Shown here: positions 25,763-33,534 of the stretch, piece by piece | Layout: every line of letters begins with the position of its first letter | Numbering within the stretch: the stretch's first letter is position 1 | NCBI GenBank assembly: GCA_963827735.1 | Contig: CAWHBO010000003.1 | Location: 1-64,000 of the forward strand | Direction: 5' to 3' | DNA: 64,000 bases | From: CAWHBO01 sp963827735 | GTDB lineage: Bacteria; Patescibacteriota; Patescibacteriia; Patescibacteriales; UBA12075 | Made by a program: the position numbers and the translations under genes | The notes under the pieces: generated by a model | The model's input: only the letters and a program-made list of their open reading frames with translations | Told to the model about the DNA's origin: nothing | The model's database searches: none

Positions 25763-26425
25763 TCAAATGTCCCCTCTCACCTCCCGCCACATCCGCTCAA
25801 AATATTCCTTCATATACTGATGACGCTCAATCGCCAGACGCTTGCCGATCGTGGTAAAGAGCCTGTCTTTCACATATTTAAGCTTCACTTCATACTCCAG
25901 ATACGGTGTGTCTTCTTTCGTATAGCTGTGATTTTCTTTGGACCGGGCGATCTTTTTTTCATTGCCGGTATAGATCAGGTTTGATCCGGCATTGCCGGCA
26001 AAAAAACAGATCCGGGCAATCCCGATCGCTCCGAGAGAGTCCAGCTTGTCCGCATCAAACAGCACTTTCGCTTCCTTGCTTTCCGGAGCCTGTCCTTTGC
26101 GGTAGCTATGGCAGATTATCGCTTGTTTAACGTTTTGAACAGCCGCCTCTGCCAGGCCATATTTTTTCAAGATCTTTTCCGCCAGTTCTGCGCCGTATAC
26201 GGCATGGCTGAATCTACCCTTGGCCTTCATTTCTTTCTTGCGTCCGATATCATGCAAAAGGCAAGCGATTTCAACCAAAAACAAATCGGCTTGCTCTTCG
26301 CGTCCGATATGCAGAGCCAGATTCCGCACGCGCTCAACATGCGACCAGTCATGACAGCCGCTCGCACCCTGGAAAAAGCTTTTCGCTTCCGTCTCAATTT
26401 TTTTGATTGTTTCTCGCTTGTTCAT
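25763..26425 (-). CDS. HD-domain hydrolase
   Basis: This 220-residue HD protein has His in 'HDWSHVERV' (about residues 24-32), HD in 'ACLLHDIGRKKE' (about 54-65), a His pair in 'RFSHAVYGA' and 'ICHSYR', and Asp in 'LFDADKLDSLGAIG'. This layout matches small HD phosphohydrolases of broad substrate type. It sits ten bases after the RmlA gene as transcribed. The HD-HD pair may act on nucleotides; that is only inferred. Confidence 0.82.
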   Translation of the reverse strand: MNKRETIKKIETEAKSFFQGASGCHDWSHVERVRNLALHIGREEQADLFLVEIACLLHDIGRKKEMKAKGRFSHAVYGAELAEKILKKYGLAEAAVQNVKQAIICHSYRKGQAPESKEAKVLFDADKLDSLGAIGIARICFFAGNAGSNLIYTGNEKKIARSKENHSYTKEDTPYLEYEVKLKYVKDRLFTTIGKRLAIERHQYMKEYFERMWREVRGDI

Positions 26426-26434
26426 CTTGCCCGT

Positions 26435-27232
26435 TTAACCTAATTTTTTCTTGGCCAAGCTCTTGAACTCGGCATTGAATTTTATGATTGACTCGTCAAT
26501 GATCGGATCAAAATTCCGGCTGGCGCCGGTTTCCTTAACGATCCGGCTGGTCTCAAGGAGCGAATCAAAAGTCCCCGCGTCCATCCATTCGCCGCCGATC
26601 ATCCTGACGTCCAATTCGCCTTTCCCCAGATACCAATTGTTCACATCCGTAATTTCAATCTCTCCCCGTTCTGACGGTTTGATGCTTTTGGCCGCTTCCA
26701 CCACCCGGTTGTCATACACATACAGTCCGGTCACGGCAAAGTTGCTCTTCGGGCTTTGCGGCTTTTCCGCGATTGAAACCGCTTTCATGTTTTCATCAAA
26801 TTCCACAACCCCAAAACGCTCCGGATCCGGAACTTCCTTGGCGAACACGCGCCCCCCTTTTTCAAAACTTTTGATGTACTCGCTCAAATCATCGGTAAAG
26901 ATGTTGTCGCCAAGGATCATGGTGACATTGTCATTATCAATGAAATCTTCTCCCACCAAAAAAGCGTCCGCCAGCCCCCGCGGGACTGACTGTACGCGGA
27001 ATTCAATCCGGATGCCGGACTTTTCAAAGATGGATCCGAGAAGATTCAAGAATTGACCCGAGTGCTCCGGCGCGACGATGATCAGGATCTCCTTGATGCC
27101 GGCCTTCACCAGCACGTTCAAAGGATAAAAAATCATCTGCCGATCATAAACCGGAAGCAATTGTTTGGAAGTTGTCGCCGTAAGCGGAAGCAAGCGCGTC
27201 GCCGTCCCGCCGGCCAGGATGATGCCTTTCAT
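26435..27232 (-). CDS. rmlA: Glucose-1-phosphate thymidylyltransferase (RmlA-like)
   Basis: This 265-residue nucleotidyltransferase starts at the ATG at 27232 (MKGIILAGG). It has the dTTP-binding loop in the variant form 'GGTATRLLPLT' (usual GGSGTRLYPLT), 'SKQLLPVYDRQMIFYPL', 'MILGDNIF', and 'EKPQSPKSNFAVTGLYVYD'. The last two blocks are diagnostic for RmlA, which makes dTDP-glucose. The rmlD, rmlB and rmlC-like genes follow on the same strand. It is about 25 residues shorter than the long RmlA form. Confidence 0.88.
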   Translation of the reverse strand: MKGIILAGGTATRLLPLTATTSKQLLPVYDRQMIFYPLNVLVKAGIKEILIIVAPEHSGQFLNLLGSIFEKSGIRIEFRVQSVPRGLADAFLVGEDFIDNDNVTMILGDNIFTDDLSEYIKSFEKGGRVFAKEVPDPERFGVVEFDENMKAVSIAEKPQSPKSNFAVTGLYVYDNRVVEAAKSIKPSERGEIEITDVNNWYLGKGELDVRMIGGEWMDAGTFDSLLETSRIVKETGASRNFDPIIDESIIKFNAEFKSLAKKKLG

Positions 27233-27311
27233 ATATTTTTTGAAACTCTTTTTCTCATAACTCATAACTTGGAACTCGTAACTTATTTTAAAAATCTTTT
27301 AAGGTCAAATG

Positions 27312-27395
27312 TTATGAGTTATGAGTTATGAGTTATGAGTTATGAGTTATGAGTTATGAGTTATGAGTTATGAGTTATGAGTTATGAGTTATGAG
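27312..27395 (-). repeat. Twelve perfect heptamer repeats at the end of rmlD
   Basis: Twelve copies of TTATGAG (CTCATAA on the coding strand). The rmlD stop codon TAA, and the serine codon before it, are the first copy. A short set of units in the opposite orientation (ATAACTCATAACTTGG) lies at 27256-27285, so the two could pair across the start of rmlA. Confidence 0.92.
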
Positions 27396-28303
27396 TTTGT
27401 TAGGTACTCTCGAAGCGCCTCCCGATAGCTCCTCATCGGTTTCAGCTTGGCGCTCCGGAGGGCCGAGTACTCCGGTCTTTTGGCCGGACGCGGGAAAGCG
27501 TCGGGAGCAACAGCGTTCAGTTTTACCTTGATGCCTTTAAGCGCAAACAGATATTTCGCCGCATCGTACCAGGTGCCGGCGTCTTGGTTGACGATATGAT
27601 ATATGCCGTATTCATTCTTATCTTTTATCATTGCCATTGTGGCTTTGGCCAGGTCAAAAGTATAGGTAAAACAACTGGTCTCTGAATCAACTGCGTCCAG
27701 GCTGTCTTTCTCTTTGCTTAAGTCAAGTATGATATCAAAAAAATTTGGCTTAGCGGTTGCGGATTCCCCCTTGGGCCCGAACAATTTTGACGTCCTTATC
27801 AAGTAATATTTTAACCCGCTACCGGCCAATTTCATGATTTCCTGCTCGCCTGCCAGTTTTGTTTCCGCGTATCTGTTGGCTGTCTTCGGTGTCATGCTTT
27901 CATCAAACCCGCCGTTCTTTTGGGCTTGATTGATTTCTTCACCCTTTGCTCCGCCAAACACATAATCCGTAGAGTAGTGTATAAGGATAATCTTATCTTG
28001 CGCACAAATCTCTGCTAAATTTTTTACACCTTCTTGGTTTATTTTTTTTGCCAATTCAAACTCGTTCTCGCTCTCTTCGCATTTATCAACTGCGTTGTAG
28101 GCTGCCGCATTGATGATGTAATTCGGCTTATAAAATTCAACGACTTTCCCCACGGAATCTTTTTCGGTAATATCAATCTCCTCGCGATCAAGCAGAACCA
28201 AACGGTACTCGTTCCCAAGCACGCGCATCAGCTGTCCGCCCAGATTCCCCTTGGCGCCAATGATCATGATCTTATCATTTTTGTTCAAAATTTCCGGAAA
28301 CAT
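27389..28303 (-). CDS. rmlD: dTDP-4-dehydrorhamnose reductase
   Basis: This 304-residue SDR (start at ATG 28303) has 'MIIGAKGNLGGQL', 'NAAAYNAVDKCE', 'YSTDYVFGG', and YxxxK in 'NRYAETKLAGE', then 'IRTSKLFGP'. These match RmlD, the last step to dTDP-L-rhamnose. An upstream in-frame start at 28327 would add eight residues. The C-terminal 'EYLTNS' ends on a heptamer-array stop codon. The gene is separated from rmlB by 130 bases of repeat. Confidence 0.92.
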   Translation of the reverse strand: MFPEILNKNDKIMIIGAKGNLGGQLMRVLGNEYRLVLLDREEIDITEKDSVGKVVEFYKPNYIINAAAYNAVDKCEESENEFELAKKINQEGVKNLAEICAQDKIILIHYSTDYVFGGAKGEEINQAQKNGGFDESMTPKTANRYAETKLAGEQEIMKLAGSGLKYYLIRTSKLFGPKGESATAKPNFFDIILDLSKEKDSLDAVDSETSCFTYTFDLAKATMAMIKDKNEYGIYHIVNQDAGTWYDAAKYLFALKGIKVKLNAVAPDAFPRPAKRPEYSALRSAKLKPMRSYREALREYLTNS

Positions 28304-28340
28304 AATTTCAATAAAAATAAAAACCATTTAAGACTTCTTT

Positions 28341-28438
28341 TTCTAATTTCTAATTTCTAATTTCTAATTTCTAATTTCTAATTTCTAATTTCTAATTTCT
28401 AATTTCTAATTTCTAATTTCTAATTTCTAATTTCTAAT
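28341..28438 (-). repeat. Fourteen perfect heptamer repeats at the end of rmlB
   Basis: Fourteen copies of TTCTAAT (ATTAGAA on the coding strand) start two bases beyond the rmlB stop region. The rmlB stop codon TAG is in the first unit as read on the - strand. The perfect identity of the copies points to recent expansion. Confidence 0.92.
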
Positions 28439-29447
28439 TTCCTAAATCACCATACTGTTTCCGATAATACTCCAAATACTCCCCGCTCTTAATCTTCTTC
28501 CACCATTCTTCGTTCTGCTTATACCAATCAATGGTGCTCTTAAGTCCTGCTTCAAAATCAATTTCCGGGCTCCAACCCAGCTCATTTTTCGCTTTCGCAA
28601 AATCAATGGCATAACGAAGATCATGTCCTTGGCGGTCTTTGACATATTCAATCCTGTCTTCGCCAAAACCCATGGCAGTTAAAATATTTTTTGTCAGATC
28701 AACATTTGTTCTTTCATTATCGCCCCCGAGACAATACGTCTCACCGATCCTCCCTTTTCCGATGATCATATCCACGCCGCGGTTATGGTCGCTTACATGG
28801 ATCCAGTCGCGGACATTTTTTCCTTCGCCGTAAACCGGCACTTTTTTGCCTTCAATCAGGTTTGTTATGAACAAAGGTATGATCTTTTCCGGGAATTGAT
28901 ATGGGCCATAGTTGTTGGAGCAGTTGGAAATCGTGATCGGCAACTTATGGGTATGGAAATACGCCCGAACCAGATGGTCTGAAGCCGCTTTGCTGGCGCT
29001 ATACGGGCTGCGCGGGCGATATGGAGTGCTTTCATTGAATGGTTCATCGTCTGGCTTGAGCGCGCCAAAGACTTCATCCGTGGAAACGTGATGAAAACGA
29101 ATGTTCCCATTGTTCTTGGCGGCATCAAGCAGCACCCGCGTACCCTCCACATTGGTCCGGATAAAATCCGAACAGTCTGTGATGGAGCGATCAACGTGCG
29201 ACTCAGCCGCAAAATGAACGATCAAATCGATATCGCTTGCAAGTTCGTTGACCAATTTCGCGTCGCAGATATCGCCTTTCACGAATTCATAATTCCTGCC
29301 ATCTTTCACATCGTCCAGATTCTCAAGATTCCCGGCATAAGTCAAAGCATCCAGATTGACAATTTTGTCATCCGGATGTTTTTTAAGCCAAAATCGTATG
29401 AAATTGGAACCGATAAACCCGGCGCCGCCGGTTACGAGTAATCTCAT
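28434..29447 (-). CDS. rmlB: dTDP-glucose 4,6-dehydratase
   Basis: This 337-residue enzyme (start at ATG 29447, MRLLVTGGAGFIGSN) has the NAD-binding GGAGFIGSN, 'FAAESHVDRSI', 'STDEVFGAL', YxxxK in 'YSASKAASDH', and 'SNCSNNYGPYQFPEK'. These are diagnostic for RmlB. An upstream in-frame extension to 29537 is encoded by an inverted repeat and is rejected. The C-terminal residues (…GDLGN) run into a heptamer array that supplies the stop. Confidence 0.95.
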   Translation of the reverse strand: MRLLVTGGAGFIGSNFIRFWLKKHPDDKIVNLDALTYAGNLENLDDVKDGRNYEFVKGDICDAKLVNELASDIDLIVHFAAESHVDRSITDCSDFIRTNVEGTRVLLDAAKNNGNIRFHHVSTDEVFGALKPDDEPFNESTPYRPRSPYSASKAASDHLVRAYFHTHKLPITISNCSNNYGPYQFPEKIIPLFITNLIEGKKVPVYGEGKNVRDWIHVSDHNRGVDMIIGKGRIGETYCLGGDNERTNVDLTKNILTAMGFGEDRIEYVKDRQGHDLRYAIDFAKAKNELGWSPEIDFEAGLKSTIDWYKQNEEWWKKIKSGEYLEYYRKQYGDLGN

Positions 29448-29463
29448 AATAAATATCAATAAG

Positions 29464-29559
29464 TGTGACGCTAATCTGCGAATAAATGCTAATCTGCGAA
29501 TTGCTAATGTTTTATTAGCGATTAGCGGCATTCGCATTTATTCGCAGATTAGCGTCACA
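29464..29559. repeat. Perfect 26-bp inverted repeat between rmlB and the HIT gene
   Basis: The arms at 29464-29489 and 29534-29559 (TGTGACGCTAATCTGCG… and its complement) match at all 26 positions. The 44-base loop has a smaller GCTAAT/ATTAGC hairpin. The right arm starts 13 bases after the HIT stop codon as read on the - strand. It shares ATTAGC/ATTCGC steps with the 47-bp direct repeats at 25601. Confidence 0.9.
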
Positions 29560-29571
29560 TCAACTCAGGCA

Positions 29572-29976
29572 CTAAAGTCTCTCCACAATCTTCTTAAGGC
29601 AATGTTCCGCCTCCCCCTCCGAGTATCCGCTTTGCGGCCAGCGTTCCAGACCGTCGCCTTCGGCGCGCGGCACCAAATGGAAATGGGCATGCGGAACATG
29701 CTGGTTGGCCGCGCTTTTGTTGTCCAAAAATACGCTATAGCCCTTGACCCCAAGTCCTTCCATGACCGCTTTGCCGATCTTCTTGACAGCCATCGCCATC
29801 GCGGCGAATTCTTCATCAGTCAAGCCTTCAATGTCTGAGATGTGTTTCTTTGGCGCGATGACGGTATGCCCATGGCTGATGGGCAGGATGTCAAAAAATG
29901 CCATGACATGATCGTTCTCATAAACGACATGCGACGGTATTGAGCCGTCAATGATTTTACAAAAGATGCAATCCAT
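29572..29976 (-). CDS. HIT family nucleotide hydrolase
   Basis: This 134-residue protein has the family zinc-binding CIFC near the N-terminus (residues 3-6), 'GHTVIAPKKHI' at about 36-46, and the histidine triad HAHFH in 'HVPHAHFHLVPR' near residue 97. HIT proteins cleave nucleoside phosphoramidates and similar compounds. The gene sits between rmlB and the rmlC-like gene, separated from both by hairpin-rich spacers of over 120 bases, so co-regulation with rml is uncertain. Confidence 0.92.
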   Translation of the reverse strand: MDCIFCKIIDGSIPSHVVYENDHVMAFFDILPISHGHTVIAPKKHISDIEGLTDEEFAAMAMAVKKIGKAVMEGLGVKGYSVFLDNKSAANQHVPHAHFHLVPRAEGDGLERWPQSGYSEGEAEHCLKKIVERL

Positions 29977-29996
29977 AGTTTAGTTGATTAGTTTAT

Positions 29997-30065
29997 TAGT
30001 TAATTAGTTATAAGGGGTAAAAGCTGAAACATTGTATCTGGCCCCTAATTAACTAATCACTAATT
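29997..30065. repeat. Imperfect inverted repeat of TTAGTTAATTAG units
   Basis: GTTTATTAGTTAATTAG…AAGGGG pairs with CCCCTAATTAACTAATCAC. It lies between the HIT gene and the rmlC-like gene and, like the other elements here, is near a 3' end. Confidence 0.65.
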
Positions 30066-30116
30066 AACTTTTTAAAGTAATAAATTTGTATAATAATAAC
30101 CTCGCTATCCTATATG

Positions 30117-30569
30117 CTAATTTATCTTATAAGGTGATTCAGCGTCCAGCTCCCACCTAACCTCATCAATCTCCTCTTTCTTACCCTTGCCTTTGTAAAG
30201 TTTGTCCGGCAGATTTATGCAGAGGCCGTCGGTTTGGGAAACGCACTTGTAGCCATGCACGACTCCGGGCGGGACGATGATCAGGGTCGGATTTTTTTCT
30301 CCGGCGGCAATCTTTTCATACACCCCTTCCGTTTCGCTTTTCACCCGGCGGTCCCAAAGGTGCAATTCAAAATCACCCGGTCCGGCAAAGACGAAGCAGT
30401 CGGTTTGCGCCAAATGCTCATGCGGTCCGCGGATTACTCCCGGCTGAGTGGAGCTTATGTACGACATCGCCGGCTTATACCCCGTTTCGTCGTCCCTAAA
30501 AATTTCCGTCAGCCAGCCGCGGGCGTCTGCAAACTTTTCAAGTTTTTTTATGGTTACGCCTTTTATCAT
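30117..30569 (-). CDS. rmlC: dTDP-4-dehydrorhamnose 3,5-epimerase family protein
   Basis: This 150-residue cupin starts at ATG 30569. It has 'DARGWLTEIFR' (about residues 15-25), the substrate-histidine block 'PGVIRGPHEHLAQTD' (about 43-57), and 'VPPGVVHGYKC' (about 104-114). RmlC typically has RGLHYQ in the first block; here it is RGPHEH, which keeps the His. It is about 30 residues shorter than standard RmlC. With rmlA, B and D nearby, a role in dTDP-rhamnose formation is likely, though a related epimerase reaction is possible. Confidence 0.8.
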   Translation of the reverse strand: MIKGVTIKKLEKFADARGWLTEIFRDDETGYKPAMSYISSTQPGVIRGPHEHLAQTDCFVFAGPGDFELHLWDRRVKSETEGVYEKIAAGEKNPTLIIVPPGVVHGYKCVSQTDGLCINLPDKLYKGKGKKEEIDEVRWELDAESPYKIN

Positions 30570-30593
30570 AAAAATCACAAATTACAATAACCA

Positions 30594-30712
30594 AATTTCA
30601 AATAATATCTAAATTCAAATGATCAAAATTTATAATTCTTTGATTTTGATATTTGAATTTGGATATTTGAATTTATTTGTTATTTGTTATTTGTTATTTG
30701 AAATTTAAGTTA
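30594..30712. repeat. AAATTC/AAATAAC repeats and imperfect hairpin after the SPFH gene
   Basis: Four units of GTTATTT (AAATAAC on the coding strand) start a few bases after the SPFH stop. Beyond them ATATTTGAATTTGGAT pairs with ATCTAAATTCAAATGAT. Units of the same type make up the insert in the GT4 gene at 18782-18905. Confidence 0.8.
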
Positions 30713-30714
30713 TG

Positions 30715-31779
30715 TTAATTTCCCAAATTCTTAAACATCGGCATCCCCGTATCCGGGCTGGTCGGAACATAGATCGTGCCCTGGCGGTCTTTCAGGCTGC
30801 TGATATATTGGTAATACAGATAGTTCGTGGTCAGGCTTTCATTGATGATCTTCTGCGCGTCCCGCTGGCCTTCAGCTTCAATGACTTTGCGCTGTTTCTC
30901 TTTCTTTTCTTTATCCAGAATAAAATCATATTTCTCCGCCTCCTGTTCAGCCTGCAATTTTTCTTGGATAGCAGTGGCTAAATTCGCCGGCAAAACCACA
31001 TTGCGCAAAAGAACCGTTTCAATCACCACGCCCCGAGGACTCATGCTGGCGGCCAATTGTTCCTGGATTTTCGCTCCCGCCTCTTCGCGCTTCTGGGAAT
31101 AGATATCTTTGGCTTCATACTGGGCAATCACATCGCGGATGGCCGTGCGGATCGTCGGCCGGATGATCTTCTCGTCATAAGCCAAACCGATCTCACGATA
31201 AATGTCAGAAGCCTTTTCTTCCTGCAGATGATAAAGCACTGTCATGTCCAAATCCACATTCAAGCCTTCTTTCGTAAGCGTGGTGATGGCATCCGCGGCG
31301 GAGCGCCGGCCCTCGTCCACGGCAATGCTCATGGTATACTCTTCCGTACGAACGCTCATGCGCGTCACTTTCGCCAAAGGAATGACAAAATGGATGCCGG
31401 AAGACAGCTCTTTCTCTTTAACCTTGCCAAAAAGCGAATACACTCCGGTTTCGCCGGCATCTACGATCTGGATGGAGGAAAAAAACAGCCAAGCCCCTAA
31501 AAATAAAATGATCGCGATCGTAACCAATTTTTTGCTCTTGTTCATATTTTTAAGATTATCCGGGTCAAAAGCGACTGCGGATTTATCGGGATTATTTTTA
31601 AAAAGATTGTTAAAAAAATTACCAAAATTGCCTTGATTCATTTTGTTCTTGATCTTTAAAAATGCGGCAAAAAACAAAGCCAGCACAATCAAAAATACGA
31701 TGCCCTTTTTCCCGAGCATCGGAAAAATAAAAAACAGCAAAAACAAAATAAACGGCCAATTTTTTGAAAATTTTACCAT
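30715..31779 (-). CDS. SPFH/Band 7 (prohibitin-like) membrane protein
   Basis: This 354-residue protein has two or three hydrophobic N-terminal segments (about residues 9-42 and 73-95). The SPFH domain follows: 'GETGVYSLFGKVKEKELSSGIHFVIPL', 'TKEGLNVDLDMTVLYHL', 'IRPTIRTAIRDVIAQY'. A Lys/Glu/Gln-rich coiled coil follows at about 265-310 ('QEKLQAEQEAEKYDFILDKEKK' region). Such proteins form oligomeric rings at membrane microdomains and often modulate proteases. A 61-residue membrane protein gene precedes it. Confidence 0.9.
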   Translation of the reverse strand: MVKFSKNWPFILFLLFFIFPMLGKKGIVFLIVLALFFAAFLKIKNKMNQGNFGNFFNNLFKNNPDKSAVAFDPDNLKNMNKSKKLVTIAIILFLGAWLFFSSIQIVDAGETGVYSLFGKVKEKELSSGIHFVIPLAKVTRMSVRTEEYTMSIAVDEGRRSAADAITTLTKEGLNVDLDMTVLYHLQEEKASDIYREIGLAYDEKIIRPTIRTAIRDVIAQYEAKDIYSQKREEAGAKIQEQLAASMSPRGVVIETVLLRNVVLPANLATAIQEKLQAEQEAEKYDFILDKEKKEKQRKVIEAEGQRDAQKIINESLTTNYLYYQYISSLKDRQGTIYVPTSPDTGMPMFKNLGN

Positions 31780-31786
31780 ATTATTC

Positions 31787-31972
31787 TTAAGTTCTTTTGC
31801 CCTGATTATCCTTGATAAGCAATACCACTATACCAACAATAAGCCATAAAATCAAGATTATATTCAAATTCAGGTATGATAAAATAAGCCCGGGCCAGAA
31901 TGCCTCCAAAAGGGCGGCAGAAAACAAAAAGAAAGTCGTGGCGTAAAACAATTCTTGTAAAATAAAAAACAT
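31787..31972 (-). CDS. Small two-helix membrane protein, unknown
   Basis: This 61-residue protein is almost wholly hydrophobic, with two membrane segments (about residues 4-27 and 32-53) and a charged tail (IKDNQGKRT). The start is 7 bases before the SPFH start codon region and the gene shares its strand, which is why I consider it real. No family is recognised. It may assist the adjacent SPFH protein. Confidence 0.55.
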   Translation of the reverse strand: MFFILQELFYATTFFLFSAALLEAFWPGLILSYLNLNIILILWLIVGIVVLLIKDNQGKRT

Positions 31973-31986
31973 AAATTTTTTAAATG

Positions 31987-33444
31987 TTATTTTTTGAATA
32001 AACCGGAAATTTTTTCCTTCACTTTATCTTTCAGGCTTCTACCTTCCAGGCTCACGCTTATTTTTTTTAATGTTACCGCTTTGCCTGATTGATCCTCAAG
32101 GCTAAGCTCAGGCGCGGAAATTATAAAACTATATTTGCCATTTTCCCGGTACCTGCCCTTCAAGTCAAAAACGATTTCTGATTTTTGAAACCCTGGTTCC
32201 TGCTCCGGACTTTGATACCGGGCGATGACATATTCCACGCCGTCAGTCTTAGCGTCCAGATTGTTATCGGCTCGCTTGAATTCCGGATTAAGCATCGCCT
32301 CTTTTCCAAAACTGAAAATGCCGTCGCCTGAAATCAGCAGTCCGCCTGCCTTCAGTCCGATCTCAACATAATCATCGGACGAAGACGCCTTTTCCAAACT
32401 GAACTGAAATTGCTTATACGTTTCATTGATATCGTACTCGTTTTTTCCGGCCGTAATCTTTTGCAAGCTTCCGGCTTCCGCGGTTAACACCCCGATTTTT
32501 TTGCTGTCCGTAAAAACTTTGATATCACCGCCGCTAACGTAGATTTTCAACTTGCCGATGAACGACAGTTTGCTTTGGCTCGTAGAAATTTTTTCCGTTA
32601 CGATATCGTCATTAGCCTTGATCTCAATTTTATATGCTCCTTCCGGCAGGCCCGGCACGCTGAGGTTCTTCATTTGCTCTGAACCTGCTTTGCCGTCATC
32701 AGCAACATTTCCGTCATCGGGCAAATTCCAATTCCCGATCAACTTGTTTTTATAATAGAGAAATATATCAATGTTATCCGCATCTTTGTTTTGATTTTGA
32801 TCCTGGAACGTAAAATCAAAAGACAAATTCTCATCCTGGACGTAAGCATAAAATTGATAAGAGCCTTGCAAGGGAGGTATGTTGGCTGCCGGTTTTTCCC
32901 CGTTTTTGTAATCTGCAATCTTATAACTGGTGTTCCAGTCATAATTATAAACTGCGATTTTTCCCATTTCTGGAGGATGGCTTAAAAAATCAGAGATTGT
33001 GCCGTACTGCTTGTTTTTTTGAAACAAAACAAGGTTTCCTTCGCGAATTGTATCCCAGACCAGCGCGATCTGATCAAGCGTGGCATTCATAACCGGCTTC
33101 AAGTCGTAGCGCCAAACGGTTTTATCCGCCAAAACTCCGACTTCCAGCAGTCTGGCATCCCGGTTTTCATATTCCAAAATGATTTTCGCAGTGTCAAAAG
33201 TGCGCGGAGTATACAAAGAAAAATACACCGGATTACCAATGATTTTCTGCGATCCGTTCCTCTTCTCCTCCACTCTTTCCGTGGGCGACAACTTGCTGAT
33301 AAATCCGCTTGATTTTGAAAAATCATAATCATACTGCACTTTCCCAAAAGGAACCACGCCCATATACAAAAACCAGCCCAGCGCGACAAAGGTTATGAGC
33401 CAAATGGTTATTCTTATAAGTAGCAGTTTTTTTGCTGTACACAT
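31987..33444 (-). CDS. Uncharacterised envelope protein, single N-terminal membrane anchor
   Basis: This 485-residue protein has one N-terminal membrane segment (about residues 10-28) and a large beta-rich extracytoplasmic part. 'IILEYENRDARLLEVGV', 'PPLQGSYQFYAYVQDENLSFDFTFQDQNQNKDADNIDIFLYY' and a repeat of similar strands suggest jelly-roll or Ig-like domains. A short basic tail follows. I recognise no family. The layout resembles proteins that I know from Parcubacteria genomes next to a beta-propeller gene like the one upstream (33535-34839). Confidence 0.7.
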   Translation of the reverse strand: MCTAKKLLLIRITIWLITFVALGWFLYMGVVPFGKVQYDYDFSKSSGFISKLSPTERVEEKRNGSQKIIGNPVYFSLYTPRTFDTAKIILEYENRDARLLEVGVLADKTVWRYDLKPVMNATLDQIALVWDTIREGNLVLFQKNKQYGTISDFLSHPPEMGKIAVYNYDWNTSYKIADYKNGEKPAANIPPLQGSYQFYAYVQDENLSFDFTFQDQNQNKDADNIDIFLYYKNKLIGNWNLPDDGNVADDGKAGSEQMKNLSVPGLPEGAYKIEIKANDDIVTEKISTSQSKLSFIGKLKIYVSGGDIKVFTDSKKIGVLTAEAGSLQKITAGKNEYDINETYKQFQFSLEKASSSDDYVEIGLKAGGLLISGDGIFSFGKEAMLNPEFKRADNNLDAKTDGVEYVIARYQSPEQEPGFQKSEIVFDLKGRYRENGKYSFIISAPELSLEDQSGKAVTLKKISVSLEGRSLKDKVKEKISGLFKK

Positions 33445-33464
33445 ATTTTATACGCCTTTTGTAT

Positions 33465-33473
33465 ATTATAACA
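33465..33473 (-). promoter_or_regulatory. Extended -10 promoter for the 485-residue envelope protein gene
   Basis: On the - strand the sequence TGTTATAAT matches the extended -10 consensus TGnTATAAT. It lies 21 bases before the ATG at 33444, with an AAAAGG segment between that could serve as ribosome-binding site. The same nonamer occurs at 41821 and 56579 on the - strand. No good -35 box is seen. Confidence 0.55.
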
Positions 33474-33491
33474 TGAATGGGGCCGCAATAT

Positions 33492-33514
33492 AAAACCCCC
33501 AAAAGGGGGTTTTA
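33492..33514 (-). terminator. Rho-independent terminator after the beta-propeller gene
   Basis: On the - strand AAAACCCCC, a four-base loop, then GGGGGTTTT form a strong hairpin 20 bases after the stop of the gene at 33535. This places a transcript end between the two envelope-protein genes. Confidence 0.8.
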
Positions 33515-33534
33515 AAATATTTAAATAAAAAACA

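Noticed and set aside
28341..28438. Possible telomere-like or phase-variation repeat controlling rmlB start
   Set aside because: The array lies after the rmlB stop, and its changes cannot shift the frame of rmlB or rmlD starts.
29448..29537. 30-residue N-terminal extension of rmlB
   Set aside because: It is encoded by the 26-bp inverted repeat; the GGAGFIGSN motif requires the start at 29447.
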